Positions 24,085 through 35,600 of a DNA stretch of 64,000 bases are shown here, piece by piece (the first letter of the stretch is position 1; each line of letters opens with the position of its first letter). The stretch is from Vibrio sp. Y2-5 (GTDB lineage Bacteria; Pseudomonadota; Gammaproteobacteria; Enterobacterales; Vibrionaceae), in NCBI RefSeq assembly GCF_014596725.1, contig NZ_JACVEG010000012.1:22013-86012 (forward strand). Reading direction: 5' to 3'. The position numbers were made by a program, and so were the translations under genes. The notes beneath the pieces were generated by a model. It had not been told where the DNA came from and did not search any database. It saw only the letters and a program-made list of their open reading frames with translations.

Positions 24085-27000
24085 CGAGATCTCTGAGTTT
24101 TTTCGGCAGTTTAAATTCACCACGACTACGAGACAGTTCTTTTACTGTTGGTGAATCCATTGGGCCTTTGACCTCATAATTTACTTCAGTAAACACTTCC
24201 ACCACAGGAGCGATAACAGTGGTAATCGCCAGCACATACAGCGCTGTTTGCGGCGTGACTGCAAATGCAGTCAGTACTGGAATACCAGAAGTAATGTCAG
24301 GTACAAAGTTAACTTCTGCATCAACGGTACGAGTGTTGAGATCCGCTAATCCTTTGATTGTCATGTCGCCAGCAATGGCATCCATCTTTATATCATTGGT
24401 AACAAAAATGCCTTTATCAACCTCACCACTGCCCGTGATAGAGTCAAAGGCCATACCTTTATCGAAAACATCACTGAAATCGAGCTGCATTTTACGAATG
24501 ATAGAATCTAAGCTGAACAGTCCCAAGAACTTAGCCGCGCCGCTGACGTCTGATATAACACCTTTACCCAGTTCTGTTTTTACATTGCCTTGAACGGTAT
24601 TGACCTTCATCGACCAAGGAGCACCATCCCATTGCAAGTCACTCCACATGTTGAAGGAGGCTTTTTGAATTCCTGAACTGATACCGAATCGTTCCATCAG
24701 ATCGCTGTTGTTTTCACCCTGAACTTCAAACTTTAGCTTAGTGTGGCTGGTTGTGTCGGTTAGTGTCCAGTCTCCACTCATATGAACGGTATTGGTCCCA
24801 CTCACCACATCCACTTTCTTCCACTCCAGAGAGTCACCTCTGCGCTGGAAGTCCATATTCACTTTGCCGACTTTATAACCTTGCAACCAAAAGTCGTTAA
24901 TAACCAGAGTCAGGTTCGGCATCAGGCGATGAAACTCTCGGTCAAACTCAGAAATCAGAGGATCCGATTGTTTCGTATGCGCCGCCAATAAGGGTTTCGG
25001 CTGTTCTTCATCTAACGATGGAACAAACACATGAAGACGATCGAGAGAGACCGATAAATCATAAGGTTGAATATAATTGGCTTGCCCTTTTGCTTCTTGG
25101 CTTTCCAAGTTCATCACCCAACCAAGGCCTTTCTGACGCGCATTAAAGTCAACATCGTGCCATTCAATCTCGGCAAGGGTCAGTTCTTGAGTTTTTAGAT
25201 CAACACGTTGTGGTGTTGGAATTTCCGGAGTGTTCATTTTATCTAAACTTGACTTGCCCGCTTTAGCGACAGGCACATCATTCATTACTGAAATCCAGTC
25301 ATCCAAGTTAAATCGGTCAAGACGAACCTGAGCATGATGCCCAACAACAGGACTAATTTTAAAACCACCTTGCCCAAGCACGAGATTGGTCGCTGTTAAC
25401 ACTGGCGTTTTAGGTCTGATATCAATCTCAGCCTGATACTTGGCTTGGGGAAGTTGAAGACGTGCGGTGATCGATTCCTGATTCCCCGAAGCCTGTAGAT
25501 GCGCTTTGCCCGCTGTTTTTGTTTGCTTTGCCAATGGATACGGGTATTCACTCGCCACCATTTTCAGGTCAGCGGTGCTATCTATCTGGTAAGTAAAGCC
25601 AACATCGTTCAATTGCAAAGCCACATTGGTTTGCCAAGGAGCATGACCTTTCAAGCGCTTAAGCCAACGTTCACCAACATAAGGCACCAGAGGTTTCACA
25701 TCCCAGTCACCGATAACATCAATGTTTACCGCGTAACCTTGAGGCGTACTTTCACCCTGAAAATCAAAGGAGATAGGTTGTTTTAACAGCTTCGATGACA
25801 AGCCCGCAGCAGTAATCACATCGTTGTCGAAGTTAATTCGACCGGATACCGAATCCAACATCATTGGTGGTGCATCGATATCCACATGATTTTTTGACAA
25901 GTCAGCCCAACCCCAAGCGCGAGGTTCTTTGTCTCGGGTAAATGGGATATTTAACTGAAATTCAGAAGTGACTTCGCCGCTCACCTGAACGGCATTGAGC
26001 GCCGCACCCACAGAATCAACCAGAGGTGTCGCTGTCATATAAGCCCGAACGGCATTGCCTTCCGCCACAGCACTGGCTTCAATCTCGATATGACCATCCG
26101 GTGCTAAACTTGGGATGCGCCCTGTGATTCGTTTAGCGCTCACATCCATTAACGTGGCCGCATTTGAATCCAAATACATGGCATCGTTTTCAAACAGCAA
26201 ATCCAACTGCAAATTAGTGATCGTCGGCCAAGCGGTATCAAAACTAAACTTACCTTCTTTCAGCCCGACCCATGCTTGAAATACACCATTGTGGCTCTGA
26301 TACGGAAATGAGCCTAAATCGCCATACCAAACCAGCTTTGCGGTATCGACTCGACCACCTTGAATAGCAGTTGATAAGTAATCCGTTAAGTCATCACCCA
26401 GTGCAAGCGCAGGAAGGTAACGCCAAGTTTCACCAGCGTTATAAGCATCCGCTTCTAGATAAAATGACAAGAATGGACTTTTATCGTGAGGAAAATCGAG
26501 ACGAAATGCACCTAATGCTTGCAAGTCTGGTGTCGCAACCGTGACTTTATCAGCCCAAAGCGACCAGCCTTCGCTGCCCGTTTGCCACACCAAATTCACA
26601 TCACCGTGACGAATGTTCAGTGGCGCCTGAAACACATCGCCATACGGCAAAGTATCATCAATTAAGGTGGCATGGATTTTTGCAATATCCGCTGAACCGC
26701 TAATCTTGGCCTGAAGTTGATGCACTTCAGGCAGTAAGTACCATTGTGCAATTCGACCATCCGTTAGCTGAGCAGAATAACGCAATGAGTCGATGCTTTG
26801 TCCCATGGAAACTCGAATGTCTTCCAGTAATCCACCCGGTTTTAGGTCATGAATCAGTTTGGTCGATTGCTGAGAATCTGGCATCAAAGCCGCTAGAGGC
26901 AAGAGCGTTTCTACATCTATTTGAGAAAGATTTAACGTCCAACCTTTCGGTTGCCAATCAAGAGCAACATCGAGATCTGGCCAAGCCGTATCGTTGGTAC

Positions 27001-27961
27001 GTAGCTGTAACGAGTGGGCATTAACCTGCCACCCTTTACCAGCAGGCATTAGCTTAACAATACCCGACTCCAGCAAGAGTTCGTTGGAACGGCCTTCTTT
27101 CCCCCAAATAAGCTCTGAAGGTTTCAGCTCTACGTAACCATCAACGGGTTGATTATGGTCAAGTGTCATCCAAGCATTAAAGCTCACTCTTCCGCGCTCT
27201 ATACCCGTTTCTTCTTTCAGGTAGCGAGTGAGCCAAGGAGTAACACGTAAATTGTCCGCACTGGCGTAGAAATCACCGGAAATATCGAGCAGTGAACCAT
27301 GATCTTCAAAGTCAGCACTCACTAACAAAGAGTTGATATTGGCATCGGCTAAGCTCACTTCCCCATCAGCAAAATGGTGAGAGCCTTTGTTTCGCCAACG
27401 CAACTTAGCGATATCAAGCTGACGAATTTCGCCAGCCATTGTCTGGTAAAGAATCGTTGAGTTAAGAAGCGAAAAATTATCAAGCTGGCGCAAGAATAGA
27501 TCGTCCAGCAGTTGTACAACTTGTCCTTCATTGCTCGGGTCAGAGCTATCGTCGCGATCAGAATCAGCAAGACGATTCCAGTCAATGGAACTGATATCCA
27601 ACTTCATGCCATGAATGCTCATATCCGCAATCACTGGCTGGCGATTTAACAGCGACTGAAATAAGTCAAATTCGATATCAATTTGCTGAGTAGAAATGTG
27701 AATTTTGCTGCTTGCGGGAAGTTCAGCTCTTACTGCTTTGAGGGCGAGTGAAGGGTGCGTGTTCTTCCAAAAACCACGCACATCGGTCACTTTGAACTGT
27801 ATATTGGTTTGCTGAGTCGCCCAGCGCTCGATTTCGCTTTGGTAGCGATTCATTTCAGGCAGCAGTACCCGCAAAGCAGTTACCACAACAGCCAATAACA
27901 CTAATAGGCTAACAATAAGCCATAAAATAAATCGCCCAAGGCGGGTAAAGGTTGAGCTCAC
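24077..27961 (-). CDS. yhdP: AsmA-family envelope protein YhdP
   Basis: A 1294-residue member of the AsmA/TamB/YhdP group of long bridge-like envelope proteins. In E. coli, YhdP acts with TamB and YdbH in moving phospholipids from inner to outer membrane and affects cyclic enterobacterial common antigen. An N-terminal membrane helix (about 10-30) anchors a very long periplasmic part rich in beta strands, ending in an AsmA-like C-terminal domain (about 1050-1250; ITGSGEVDKGIFVTNDIKMDA). It is followed by the nit gene and preceded 11 bp upstream by rng, a co-directional conserved run. Confidence 0.93.
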   Translation of the reverse strand: MSSTFTRLGRFILWLIVSLLVLLAVVVTALRVLLPEMNRYQSEIERWATQQTNIQFKVTDVRGFWKNTHPSLALKAVRAELPASSKIHISTQQIDIEFDLFQSLLNRQPVIADMSIHGMKLDISSIDWNRLADSDRDDSSDPSNEGQVVQLLDDLFLRQLDNFSLLNSTILYQTMAGEIRQLDIAKLRWRNKGSHHFADGEVSLADANINSLLVSADFEDHGSLLDISGDFYASADNLRVTPWLTRYLKEETGIERGRVSFNAWMTLDHNQPVDGYVELKPSELIWGKEGRSNELLLESGIVKLMPAGKGWQVNAHSLQLRTNDTAWPDLDVALDWQPKGWTLNLSQIDVETLLPLAALMPDSQQSTKLIHDLKPGGLLEDIRVSMGQSIDSLRYSAQLTDGRIAQWYLLPEVHQLQAKISGSADIAKIHATLIDDTLPYGDVFQAPLNIRHGDVNLVWQTGSEGWSLWADKVTVATPDLQALGAFRLDFPHDKSPFLSFYLEADAYNAGETWRYLPALALGDDLTDYLSTAIQGGRVDTAKLVWYGDLGSFPYQSHNGVFQAWVGLKEGKFSFDTAWPTITNLQLDLLFENDAMYLDSNAATLMDVSAKRITGRIPSLAPDGHIEIEASAVAEGNAVRAYMTATPLVDSVGAALNAVQVSGEVTSEFQLNIPFTRDKEPRAWGWADLSKNHVDIDAPPMMLDSVSGRINFDNDVITAAGLSSKLLKQPISFDFQGESTPQGYAVNIDVIGDWDVKPLVPYVGERWLKRLKGHAPWQTNVALQLNDVGFTYQIDSTADLKMVASEYPYPLAKQTKTAGKAHLQASGNQESITARLQLPQAKYQAEIDIRPKTPVLTATNLVLGQGGFKISPVVGHHAQVRLDRFNLDDWISVMNDVPVAKAGKSSLDKMNTPEIPTPQRVDLKTQELTLAEIEWHDVDFNARQKGLGWVMNLESQEAKGQANYIQPYDLSVSLDRLHVFVPSLDEEQPKPLLAAHTKQSDPLISEFDREFHRLMPNLTLVINDFWLQGYKVGKVNMDFQRRGDSLEWKKVDVVSGTNTVHMSGDWTLTDTTSHTKLKFEVQGENNSDLMERFGISSGIQKASFNMWSDLQWDGAPWSMKVNTVQGNVKTELGKGVISDVSGAAKFLGLFSLDSIIRKMQLDFSDVFDKGMAFDSITGSGEVDKGIFVTNDIKMDAIAGDMTIKGLADLNTRTVDAEVNFVPDITSGIPVLTAFAVTPQTALYVLAITTVIAPVVEVFTEVNYEVKGPMDSPTVKELSRSRGEFKLPKKLRDLAK

Positions 27962-27972
27962 TCAATATCCTT

Positions 27973-29442
27973 TTACATCATCACAACATCAAATTGTTCT
28001 TGGATATACAGAGGTTCCGCTTGAATACGAACTTCTTTACCAATAAACAGCTCCAGCTCAGCAAGCGCATGAGACTCATCTCCTTGCAAAGTCTCTGCCA
28101 CTGCCGGAGATGCATACACAACAAACTTGTCTGAGTCGTAGGCTCGGTTCACTCGCGTAATCTCACGCAATATTTCAAAGCAAACCGTTTCAACGGTTTT
28201 CACCGCTCCACGACCTTCACAAGTTGGACAAGTAGAACACAGAACATGTTCAATACTTTCTCGTGTACGTTTACGAGTCATCTCAACCAATCCCAACTGC
28301 GTAAATCCGTTGATATTCGTTTTTACTCGGTCTTTACTGAGCGCGGCTTCCAGCGAAGCAAGTACTCGTTTGCGGTGCTCATCGGAAGCCATATCGATAA
28401 AGTCGATAATGATAATGCCACCCAGATTTCGTAAACGCAGTTGGCGAGCAATGGCCTGTGTTGCTTCGATGTTGGTATTGAATATGGTCTCTTCGAGATT
28501 ACGGCGGCCAACAAAAGCGCCAGTGTTGATATCAACCGTAGTCATGGCTTCGGTCTGATCGATAATCAAATAACCGCCAGATTTAAGTTCGACTTTACGC
28601 TCCAAAGAACGTTGAATTTCGTTCTCCGTGTCGTACATATCGAAAATGGGTTTATCACCTTCGTATAGCTCAAGTTTGTCGGTCAGCTCTGGAACGAATT
28701 CGGATGTAAACTCTTTGAGGTTTTCGAATTCAAGACGTGAATCAACCAAGATGCTAGTCAGTTCTGTACCGACAAAGTCACGAATAATACGTTGAGACAG
28801 TCCCGGTTCACCGTACAAGGTTGAACGAGTTTTGTATTTCGCACGACGTTCCAAGACTTTGACCCAGAGGCGTTTTAAGAAAGCTGCATCTTGCGCCAAT
28901 TCTTTCTCATCCGCACCTTCAGCTGCGGTACGAATGATGAATCCACCATTCTCATCGCAATACTGTGCCACTACGGCTTTCAGGCGATTACGCTCAGCTT
29001 CACTTTCAATTCTCTGAGAAACACCTACGTGCGCAGAACCCGGCATATAGACCAAATAACGCGATGGTAAAGTGATATCAGTGGTTAAGCGGGCACCTTT
29101 GGTTCCCAAAGGATCTTTCACGACTTGCACAACAATGTCCTGACCTTGGCGAACCAATTCAGAAATGTCACGCACTTGGAACTGTTGTTTTTCGTTTTCC
29201 GCCACACATTCTGTGTGAGGGACGATATCTGAAGCGTGTAAAAAAGCCGCTTTATCTAAACCAATGTCCACAAAAGCCGCTTGCATACCGGGTAAAACTC
29301 GACTGACTTTACCCTTGTAGATGTTTCCGACAATGCCTCTTTTTGCTTCACGTTCAATATGGATCTCTTGAAGAACTCCACCTTCTATCATTGCCACCCG
29401 TGTTTCACTCGGTGTGACATTCAAGATCAACTCTGCACTCAT
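27973..29442 (-). CDS. rng: Ribonuclease G
   Basis: A 489-residue endoribonuclease, the same length as E. coli RNase G; it trims the 5' end of 16S rRNA and degrades some mRNAs. The S1 domain is at about 38-128 (IVGNIYKGKVSRVLPGMQAAF). The Mg-binding aspartates fit D304 (TVDINTG) and D347 (IIDFIDM). The zinc-link cysteines are in CSTCPTCEG at 402-408. There is no long C-terminal scaffold, which excludes RNase E. It lies between maf and yhdP. Confidence 0.97.
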   Translation of the reverse strand: MSAELILNVTPSETRVAMIEGGVLQEIHIEREAKRGIVGNIYKGKVSRVLPGMQAAFVDIGLDKAAFLHASDIVPHTECVAENEKQQFQVRDISELVRQGQDIVVQVVKDPLGTKGARLTTDITLPSRYLVYMPGSAHVGVSQRIESEAERNRLKAVVAQYCDENGGFIIRTAAEGADEKELAQDAAFLKRLWVKVLERRAKYKTRSTLYGEPGLSQRIIRDFVGTELTSILVDSRLEFENLKEFTSEFVPELTDKLELYEGDKPIFDMYDTENEIQRSLERKVELKSGGYLIIDQTEAMTTVDINTGAFVGRRNLEETIFNTNIEATQAIARQLRLRNLGGIIIIDFIDMASDEHRKRVLASLEAALSKDRVKTNINGFTQLGLVEMTRKRTRESIEHVLCSTCPTCEGRGAVKTVETVCFEILREITRVNRAYDSDKFVVYASPAVAETLQGDESHALAELELFIGKEVRIQAEPLYIQEQFDVVMM

Positions 29443-29467
29443 GAGCGCACCTCAATTTTTAATAATA

Positions 29468-30067
29468 CTAGAATATAAATTCGTGCAAGAGCTGGTCAGT
29501 TTCATAGAGCGGTAATCCCACCACTGCGTGGTAGCTACCTTCAATCCTAGTTACAAATCGCCCACCCAATCCTTGAATGCCATAACTGCCAGCTTTATCG
29601 CAAGGCTCACCACTTTGCCAATATTGTTCTATTTCTTGTTCTGACAAGGGTTTGAACCACACATCTGTGGTGACGACCACAGAACGATGTTTTTCTTTTG
29701 CAGCGACCGTTACGGCCGTCATTACTTGATGTTGCGTTCCCGAAAGATACTCAAGCATCTCTTTGGCGTGAGAAAAGTTTTGTGGCTTCTCTAATACGCG
29801 ATTGTCTTGAACCACTATGGTGTCCGAGCCTAAAACCATATAGTCCTGCTCATTCACATTCAGATTCGTCGCGTTTTGCTTCGCTAGTTCTAGACCAGCC
29901 AAAGCCTTATCGCGGGACAAACGTTCTACATATTGAACGGGAGATTCACCGTCTAAACGTTTCTCTTCAACATTAGGGACTAACACGTCAAAGTCATACC
30001 CCAATTGCGAGAGAAGTTCTCGGCGTCTAGGCGAGCCTGACGCCAGAATTAATCGTTGATTGTTCAT
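29468..30067 (-). CDS. Maf-family nucleoside triphosphate pyrophosphatase (YhdE type)
   Basis: A 199-residue Maf house-cleaning enzyme. The family motif LILASGSPRRRELLSQ opens the protein and GSDTIVV carries the metal Asp. Its place directly after mreD fits YhdE, which hydrolyses dTTP, UTP and modified forms. One base separates it from mreD, so the two are co-translated. Confidence 0.94.
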   Translation of the reverse strand: MNNQRLILASGSPRRRELLSQLGYDFDVLVPNVEEKRLDGESPVQYVERLSRDKALAGLELAKQNATNLNVNEQDYMVLGSDTIVVQDNRVLEKPQNFSHAKEMLEYLSGTQHQVMTAVTVAAKEKHRSVVVTTDVWFKPLSEQEIEQYWQSGEPCDKAGSYGIQGLGGRFVTRIEGSYHAVVGLPLYETDQLLHEFIF

Positions 30068-30068
30068 T

Positions 30069-30557
30069 TTATTTTATGTGCCAATGACGTCGAACACGGC
30101 GCAGCAATAAAAACATCCATGGCCAAAGTATACAGCTAATTAAACCACTCCAGAGAGATAATGGGTTAAATGTGACATCCTGAATGAGATATTCACCAAA
30201 GAAAATCAACACTTCAAGCGCCATTGCGAGCAGACCAACCACAAATGCTTGCTGCCAAAGTGCCATATTTCGCATCACTAGGAAGTTCATTGCGACAATG
30301 TAGATCACTATCGACATCATCATCCCTCGGATACCGAGAGTAGAGCCCAATAACAGATCCCAAAGAAGACCCAACACAAGTGCTGAACCGACATTGACAC
30401 GATGAGGTAATGCAAGAACCCAATAACAGGTCACTAACAAGATCCATGAGGGTCTCAATAGATCAAGGGAACCTGGCCAAGGGATCGTCTGAAAAATTAA
30501 GGCACACAGGAAAGAGCCCCAAATAACAAATCGGCCTCCCCAATCACTACTGCCCAT
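30069..30557 (-). CDS. mreD: Rod shape-determining protein MreD
   Basis: A 162-residue integral membrane protein with about five hydrophobic helices, part of the elongasome that places lateral wall synthesis. It overlaps mreC by 11 nt and abuts maf. Length equals E. coli MreD. Confidence 0.95.
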   Translation of the reverse strand: MGSSDWGGRFVIWGSFLCALIFQTIPWPGSLDLLRPSWILLVTCYWVLALPHRVNVGSALVLGLLWDLLLGSTLGIRGMMMSIVIYIVAMNFLVMRNMALWQQAFVVGLLAMALEVLIFFGEYLIQDVTFNPLSLWSGLISCILWPWMFLLLRRVRRHWHIK

Positions 30558-31434
30558 CTGTTACACCCTCTTCAATATCTTCTGGGTTTGCGAGTAATAC
30601 TTTTTGTTGGCGGTCTTCATTCGGCCAAATCAACAACAGATAACGTAAGCGATCAAAATCGACCACTGGCTTCGCTTTTATCGAGGCAAACTCGCGGCGA
30701 GTGTCTTTATCGACATCGGTAATATAAGCCACCGGATATCCTTCCGGATAGACACCACCAAGACCAGACGTTACCAACATGTCACCGACATCGATATCGG
30801 TACTGGTTGGAATATGCTCCAACTGGATTTCGTCACTCTGTCCGTTACCGGAAGCGATCACTCGAATATCGTTGCGGATATTCTGTACTGGAATGGCGTT
30901 GTTTGGGTCGATAAGCAGCAATACACGGCTGTTGTGCGCGGCAACAAACGTTACCTGACCGACAATACCTTTTTCATTGATAACAGGCTGACCTTCGTAG
31001 ACACCGTCCGTTCTGCCTTTATCAATCACCACCTGATGGCGATATGGTGATGTATCTACAGCCATTACTTCTGTAACAACTTTCTTCTCATCACGGACAA
31101 ACTCAGAACCAAGCAATTTACGTAAACGTTGGTTTTCTTCACGATATTGATCAAGCAGGGTTAAGTCGCTTTTAAGCGTCATCACTTCACGCTTAAGATT
31201 CTGATTCGAACTCAACAGTTGATCACGAGTGCTGAACAACGAATAAAAATCGTTAAACATGGTACGCGGCAAATCTGCAGCATACTGAATAGGCGCTACT
31301 AGGCTATTGAGCAAATAACGTACATTTGCGAATGCTCCTAAACGACTATCAGCCAGCATTAGGCTGGCTGATAACATGACCGCGAAGAACAGTCGTTGTT
31401 GGAGAGATGGTCCTCGACCAAATATTGGCTTCAT
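30547..31434 (-). CDS. mreC: Rod shape-determining protein MreC
   Basis: A 295-residue bitopic protein: short cytoplasmic N-terminus, one membrane helix (about 12-30), a periplasmic coiled coil (about 65-110) and a beta-rich domain that activates PBP2/RodA. The TSPYRHQVVIDKGRTDGVYEGQPVI segment is typical. It lies 49 bp after mreB, the gap holding a hairpin. Confidence 0.96.
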   Translation of the reverse strand: MKPIFGRGPSLQQRLFFAVMLSASLMLADSRLGAFANVRYLLNSLVAPIQYAADLPRTMFNDFYSLFSTRDQLLSSNQNLKREVMTLKSDLTLLDQYREENQRLRKLLGSEFVRDEKKVVTEVMAVDTSPYRHQVVIDKGRTDGVYEGQPVINEKGIVGQVTFVAAHNSRVLLLIDPNNAIPVQNIRNDIRVIASGNGQSDEIQLEHIPTSTDIDVGDMLVTSGLGGVYPEGYPVAYITDVDKDTRREFASIKAKPVVDFDRLRYLLLIWPNEDRQQKVLLANPEDIEEGVTDGQ

Positions 31435-31452
31435 CTTATAACAATCCTATTG

Positions 31453-31473
31453 GGCACCTCGTTACAAGGTGCC
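31453..31473 (-). other. Hairpin between mreB and mreC
   Basis: A 7-bp stem GGCACCT/AGGTGCC (31453-31459 with 31467-31473) and no T-run. It may stabilise the mreB message or partly terminate transcription, giving more MreB than MreC/D. Confidence 0.55.
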
Positions 31474-31483
31474 TGACAAGCCA

Positions 31484-32527
31484 TTACTCATCGCTGAACA
31501 GATCACCGCCATGCATATCGATCATTTCTAAAGCTTTACCGCCACCACGAGCCACACAAGTTAGTGGTTCTTCAGCGATCACAACAGGAATGCCGGTTTC
31601 TTCAGTTAATAGACGATCAAGATCTTTCAGTAGTGCACCACCACCTGTCAGAACCATACCGTTTTCTGAAATATCAGAAGCAAGTTCCGGTGGACACTGT
31701 TCTAGCGCAACCATCACAGCTGAAACGATACCTGTTAGTGGCTCTTGTAGCGCTTCTAAAATCTCGTTTGAGTTTAGTGTGAAGCTACGTGGAACACCTT
31801 CAGCAAGGTTGCGACCACGAACTTCAATTTCCATCACTTCATCGCCTGGGTAAGCCGAACCGATTTCGTGCTTAATTTTTTCAGCGGTTGCTTCACCGAT
31901 TAAGCTGCCGTAGTTACGACGAACATAGTTGATGATCGCTTCATCAAAACGGTCACCACCGATACGAACAGAAGAAGAGTAAACAACACCATTCAATGAG
32001 ATAACCGCGACTTCAGTAGTACCACCACCGATATCGACCACCATTGAACCCGTTGGCTCAGAAACACGTAGGCCAGCACCAATTGCTGCTGCCATTGGTT
32101 CGTCAATAAGGTGTACTTCACGTGCGCCAGCACCTAGTGCAGATTCACGAATCGCACGGCGCTCTACTTGAGTAGAGCCACAAGGAACACAAACTAATAC
32201 GCGTGGGCTCGGTTTTAGGAAACTGTTGTCATGCACTTGACGGATAAAATGCTGAAGCATTTTTTCAGTCACGTAGAAGTCAGCAATAACACCATCTTTC
32301 ATCGGACGAATAGCAGAGATATTACCCGGCGTACGACCTAACATTTGTTTAGCGGCATGACCGACAGCCGCTACCGTCTTACCACCACGGCCTTTGTCTT
32401 GGCGAATAGCAACTACAGATGGCTCATCAAGGACAATACCTTGTCCTTTTACATAAATAAGAGTGTTGGCTGTACCTAAATCGATCGATAGGTCGTTTGA
32501 AAACATGCCACGAAGTTTTTTGAACAT
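31484..32527 (-). CDS. mreB: Actin-like rod shape protein MreB
   Basis: A 347-residue bacterial actin that forms membrane-bound filaments guiding cell-wall synthesis. Visible are the N-terminal amphipathic MFKKLRGMF, phosphate-1 DLGTANTLIY, phosphate-2 VVDIGGGTTEVAV and the adenosine-binding LTGGGALL. Length equals E. coli MreB. It is first in mreB-mreC-mreD-maf-rng and is preceded by a 153-bp leader with a GCCTTGC/GCAAGGC hairpin. Confidence 0.98.
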   Translation of the reverse strand: MFKKLRGMFSNDLSIDLGTANTLIYVKGQGIVLDEPSVVAIRQDKGRGGKTVAAVGHAAKQMLGRTPGNISAIRPMKDGVIADFYVTEKMLQHFIRQVHDNSFLKPSPRVLVCVPCGSTQVERRAIRESALGAGAREVHLIDEPMAAAIGAGLRVSEPTGSMVVDIGGGTTEVAVISLNGVVYSSSVRIGGDRFDEAIINYVRRNYGSLIGEATAEKIKHEIGSAYPGDEVMEIEVRGRNLAEGVPRSFTLNSNEILEALQEPLTGIVSAVMVALEQCPPELASDISENGMVLTGGGALLKDLDRLLTEETGIPVVIAEEPLTCVARGGGKALEMIDMHGGDLFSDE

Positions 32528-32586
32528 ATTCTTCGTTCGTCCTGCAAGTAATAATAGAGAGAGAAAATTGCACTAAATGTACCAAC

Positions 32587-32607
32587 GCCTTGCCGTCACA
32601 GCAAGGC
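32587..32607 (-). other. Hairpin in the mreB upstream region
   Basis: A perfect 7-bp stem GCCTTGC/GCAAGGC with a seven-base loop and no T-run on either strand, 60 bp upstream of the mreB start. It lies between mshQ and mreB and could be a leader structure. The rest of this gap shows a short palindrome CCTAACTTAGG near 32652 but no clear mshQ terminator. Confidence 0.45.
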
Positions 32608-32680
32608 ATTGACGCATAAACATGGACTCAAACACGCAATTTCTAACATATTCCTAACTTAGGTTAAGAAAAATTGCTTG

Positions 32681-35600
32681 CTATTGTCCTGTTAGCCCGC
32701 TTTCCCCTCGGAAAATAATGCGGTCATTGCCACGATAGACGCCGAAAGTCACAACGGCGGATGGATCTTCATCACCCAAATCACGCCAGTTGTATTGTAA
32801 CCAAGGTTGGTTCGTATAGCTTGTACCACAGCTTACATTCATTTCTGATAATTGTGGTGAAGTATCTGACATTCTGAGCCAAAAACGGATTTGTTCTCTC
32901 AAAGAACTGGCATCCACATTAGAATGTGGCTTAGCAGAGAGTTTATTGCTAACACCATTTTCTACGGTGACTTCTGAATCTGCACCTTGGAGTGACGCGT
33001 TTGAAGCGGAGCCTGAGCTTGACCAAATGGTTTGCTGACAAACATAGCCACCTAGCGAAACAAACTTCGACCCTGAATCGTCAACATTGGGAATAAACCT
33101 TGAACCATCCCAGTATTCGGTGCGCAGAGGAATGGTAATGGTACTTGTCGACGTCCCGCCTACGTCATCGAGCACCATGCGACCGTAACGAATATCCGGT
33201 TGTTCTGAAAATAGCTTACCAGTGTCCAACGTAACGCCTACACTTTTGAGCTCTAAGTTCGGAGTTTCTGATGTTTTGAAATCCACACCATCAACTTTCA
33301 CCCCTGATGAATTAGCAGTGACACGAAGTCCAAAGCCATCTTCATACGGACCGTCTGCACTAGTAATTAAAGGATTAGAGGTGGTTTGTAACTTATTAAA
33401 TTGAAATGGTGCATCACTCACCTGCAACTGAGCACCAGCCCAGTTAGTGCTGCCATCCCAAAAATGCAGGTCATAATCTTCAACACGAGTGCTGAATTCA
33501 CTGTTATCATCAGACGTGTCAACCGCAAGAAGCTTCACATCCGCAATCAAGCTCGGACTGAAACGGCTATAGTTGGTTGTCGCTCCGCCCTGCATGTTTT
33601 GTGCTTCCACGACAAAATCATAAGTAACAGGCTGCCCCATATACATGAAATCATCATGATTTGATGAGTAATTCCAGTCGTTGCTGATAAGCGATAACCA
33701 TGCTGGATAAAAACGGCCAATATCTCGATACCCTTGATTGACGTTCATGCCCAAATAGCTTGCCTGAGTATCAGCATTCACACGCAGAACACCGACTTCA
33801 CTCCACGCTAATCCGTTAAATGGTAAGTAGCTATTGCTAATGCCTTCGCTGTTGCTAAGAGCGAGAGTTCCTGACAATGTTCCATCAGCACCGCCACTTG
33901 GTTGGGCAACAGCATGAGTCAGTTCAACAGTGGAATTCAGCTCACTACCGGCAATGAAAAAGTTTTGTGTCACCGGCGAACCACAGTAACTCGATGTCTC
34001 AATGGCTTCACTACCACTGACCGGATCACTGTTATTACCCGTTGAAACCCAACGCAATGGTCGAACATTGAGCGCGAATGCATTGCCTGCAGAGGTAAAT
34101 CCGGTGCTCGAAGAATCGTTAATATTACCGTTCATGGGCGCACTATTTGGAGAGCAAATTGCGAATGTCCATGGGCGGGAGTAAACCGTGAATTGACCTT
34201 TTAGCGTATCGCCTTCAATAGGACAATAGTCACCCGCACAGCTAAAATTCTCATCCGTCATAGTGACGAGGTACTCTCCAGAATCTTCCAAGGTAAGTTC
34301 TGAAGTTGATTGACCATTATTAAATACTGGTGAGTAACTTAAACTTCCTAATCCCGTAGATGGCCTCACCCAAGAGGATTGAATTGTTGGTGAACCGTTG
34401 TAGCCAAGATCTACAACAGCCCCATCATCGTTACAAGCCTGTGCAAACGCAGAAACCTCAACTGGTTTGTTCGCTATAACGTATTGTGGTTCAACATTCA
34501 GCTTATAAGGAACAAATTCATAGCTACCACTCACCGTATTATTTGCTTCATCACCTTCTATATAAGCCAAAACCGACACCTTTTTACTTTCGGTAGTGCT
34601 CAGAAGTAAAGGTAGGTTGAAACTACCATTCGTTACCGAGTACGGAGTTGTCACACCATCTACAGTTACAACGACGGTACCTGTAAAATCTCTCGCCAAC
34701 ACCCCTTCCGAGAAAACAGATAGCTCAGGCTCCAATGTCTGACACACAAGGGCAATATCAGATTTAGGCTGCAGTATCAGTTTGTAACTTTTGTTTGTAT
34801 CGGTGTCGTTCCAACATTCAGGATCGGATGAGTCGCGAGTCACGGTGACATTACCGACCACGTTTAATGTGTGTGCAGTAATCGATCCTTTTATCGATAT
34901 ACCGACATCGAAGTTCATTGATTTAGCCAGCAAATACGCTTCTAGAACTCCACTTGCCTTTATGTGGTAGTTTGCGGCAGGGCCGTAAAATAGAGGTTTC
35001 TTATAGTTTGAAGAACCACTTGATGGATAGATTGGAATAAACCTAATCGGTCCTGTCGTTAAGTCGCTGGTATCATCATTACCGTCGCCCGCAATACTAA
35101 TAACTGAATCGCTTCCTAAGTAGACCTGAGTGTCTCCCCACTCACCTATAGAAGCAGTCCCCAATAACACGGATGTATCCTCAGAAAAATACACAGCCGT
35201 ATTACCATTTACTGAAAACTTCTCGACTTTCAGACCCGGCGAAAGATGCACGTTTAGTTTTTTATCACTTCGCACATTTTCCACTGTCAGGGATTTTAAG
35301 TTTTTAAGTATGGTTAATTCGAAAGCTCCCCCCGTATCGGCGTATGAACATAGTCCACTATCATTACAGAACGCCCTGAAGTCACTAGCATTGTTATCAA
35401 CTTTAATATGCATGTCGTTAATAGAATCAAACGATACATTTAACGGCTCAGGCGGCTCGGCTTTTCTCTCTTCAAACAAACCATCATCAATATTGTAATC
35501 CGCCCCTTCAAATGTTACGTGCAAAGATTTTGTGCCACATCCATAACCCTGACAGTTAGCAATGTATGTATTACTATTTTGGGTTGTATCAAAACCAATT

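Noticed and set aside
33401..33664. Plus-strand ORFs inside mshQ (also 35130-35498 and 35519-35863)
   Set aside because: They are antisense to a long, well-supported gene with signal peptide and family domains; no ribosome-binding sites or family matches.
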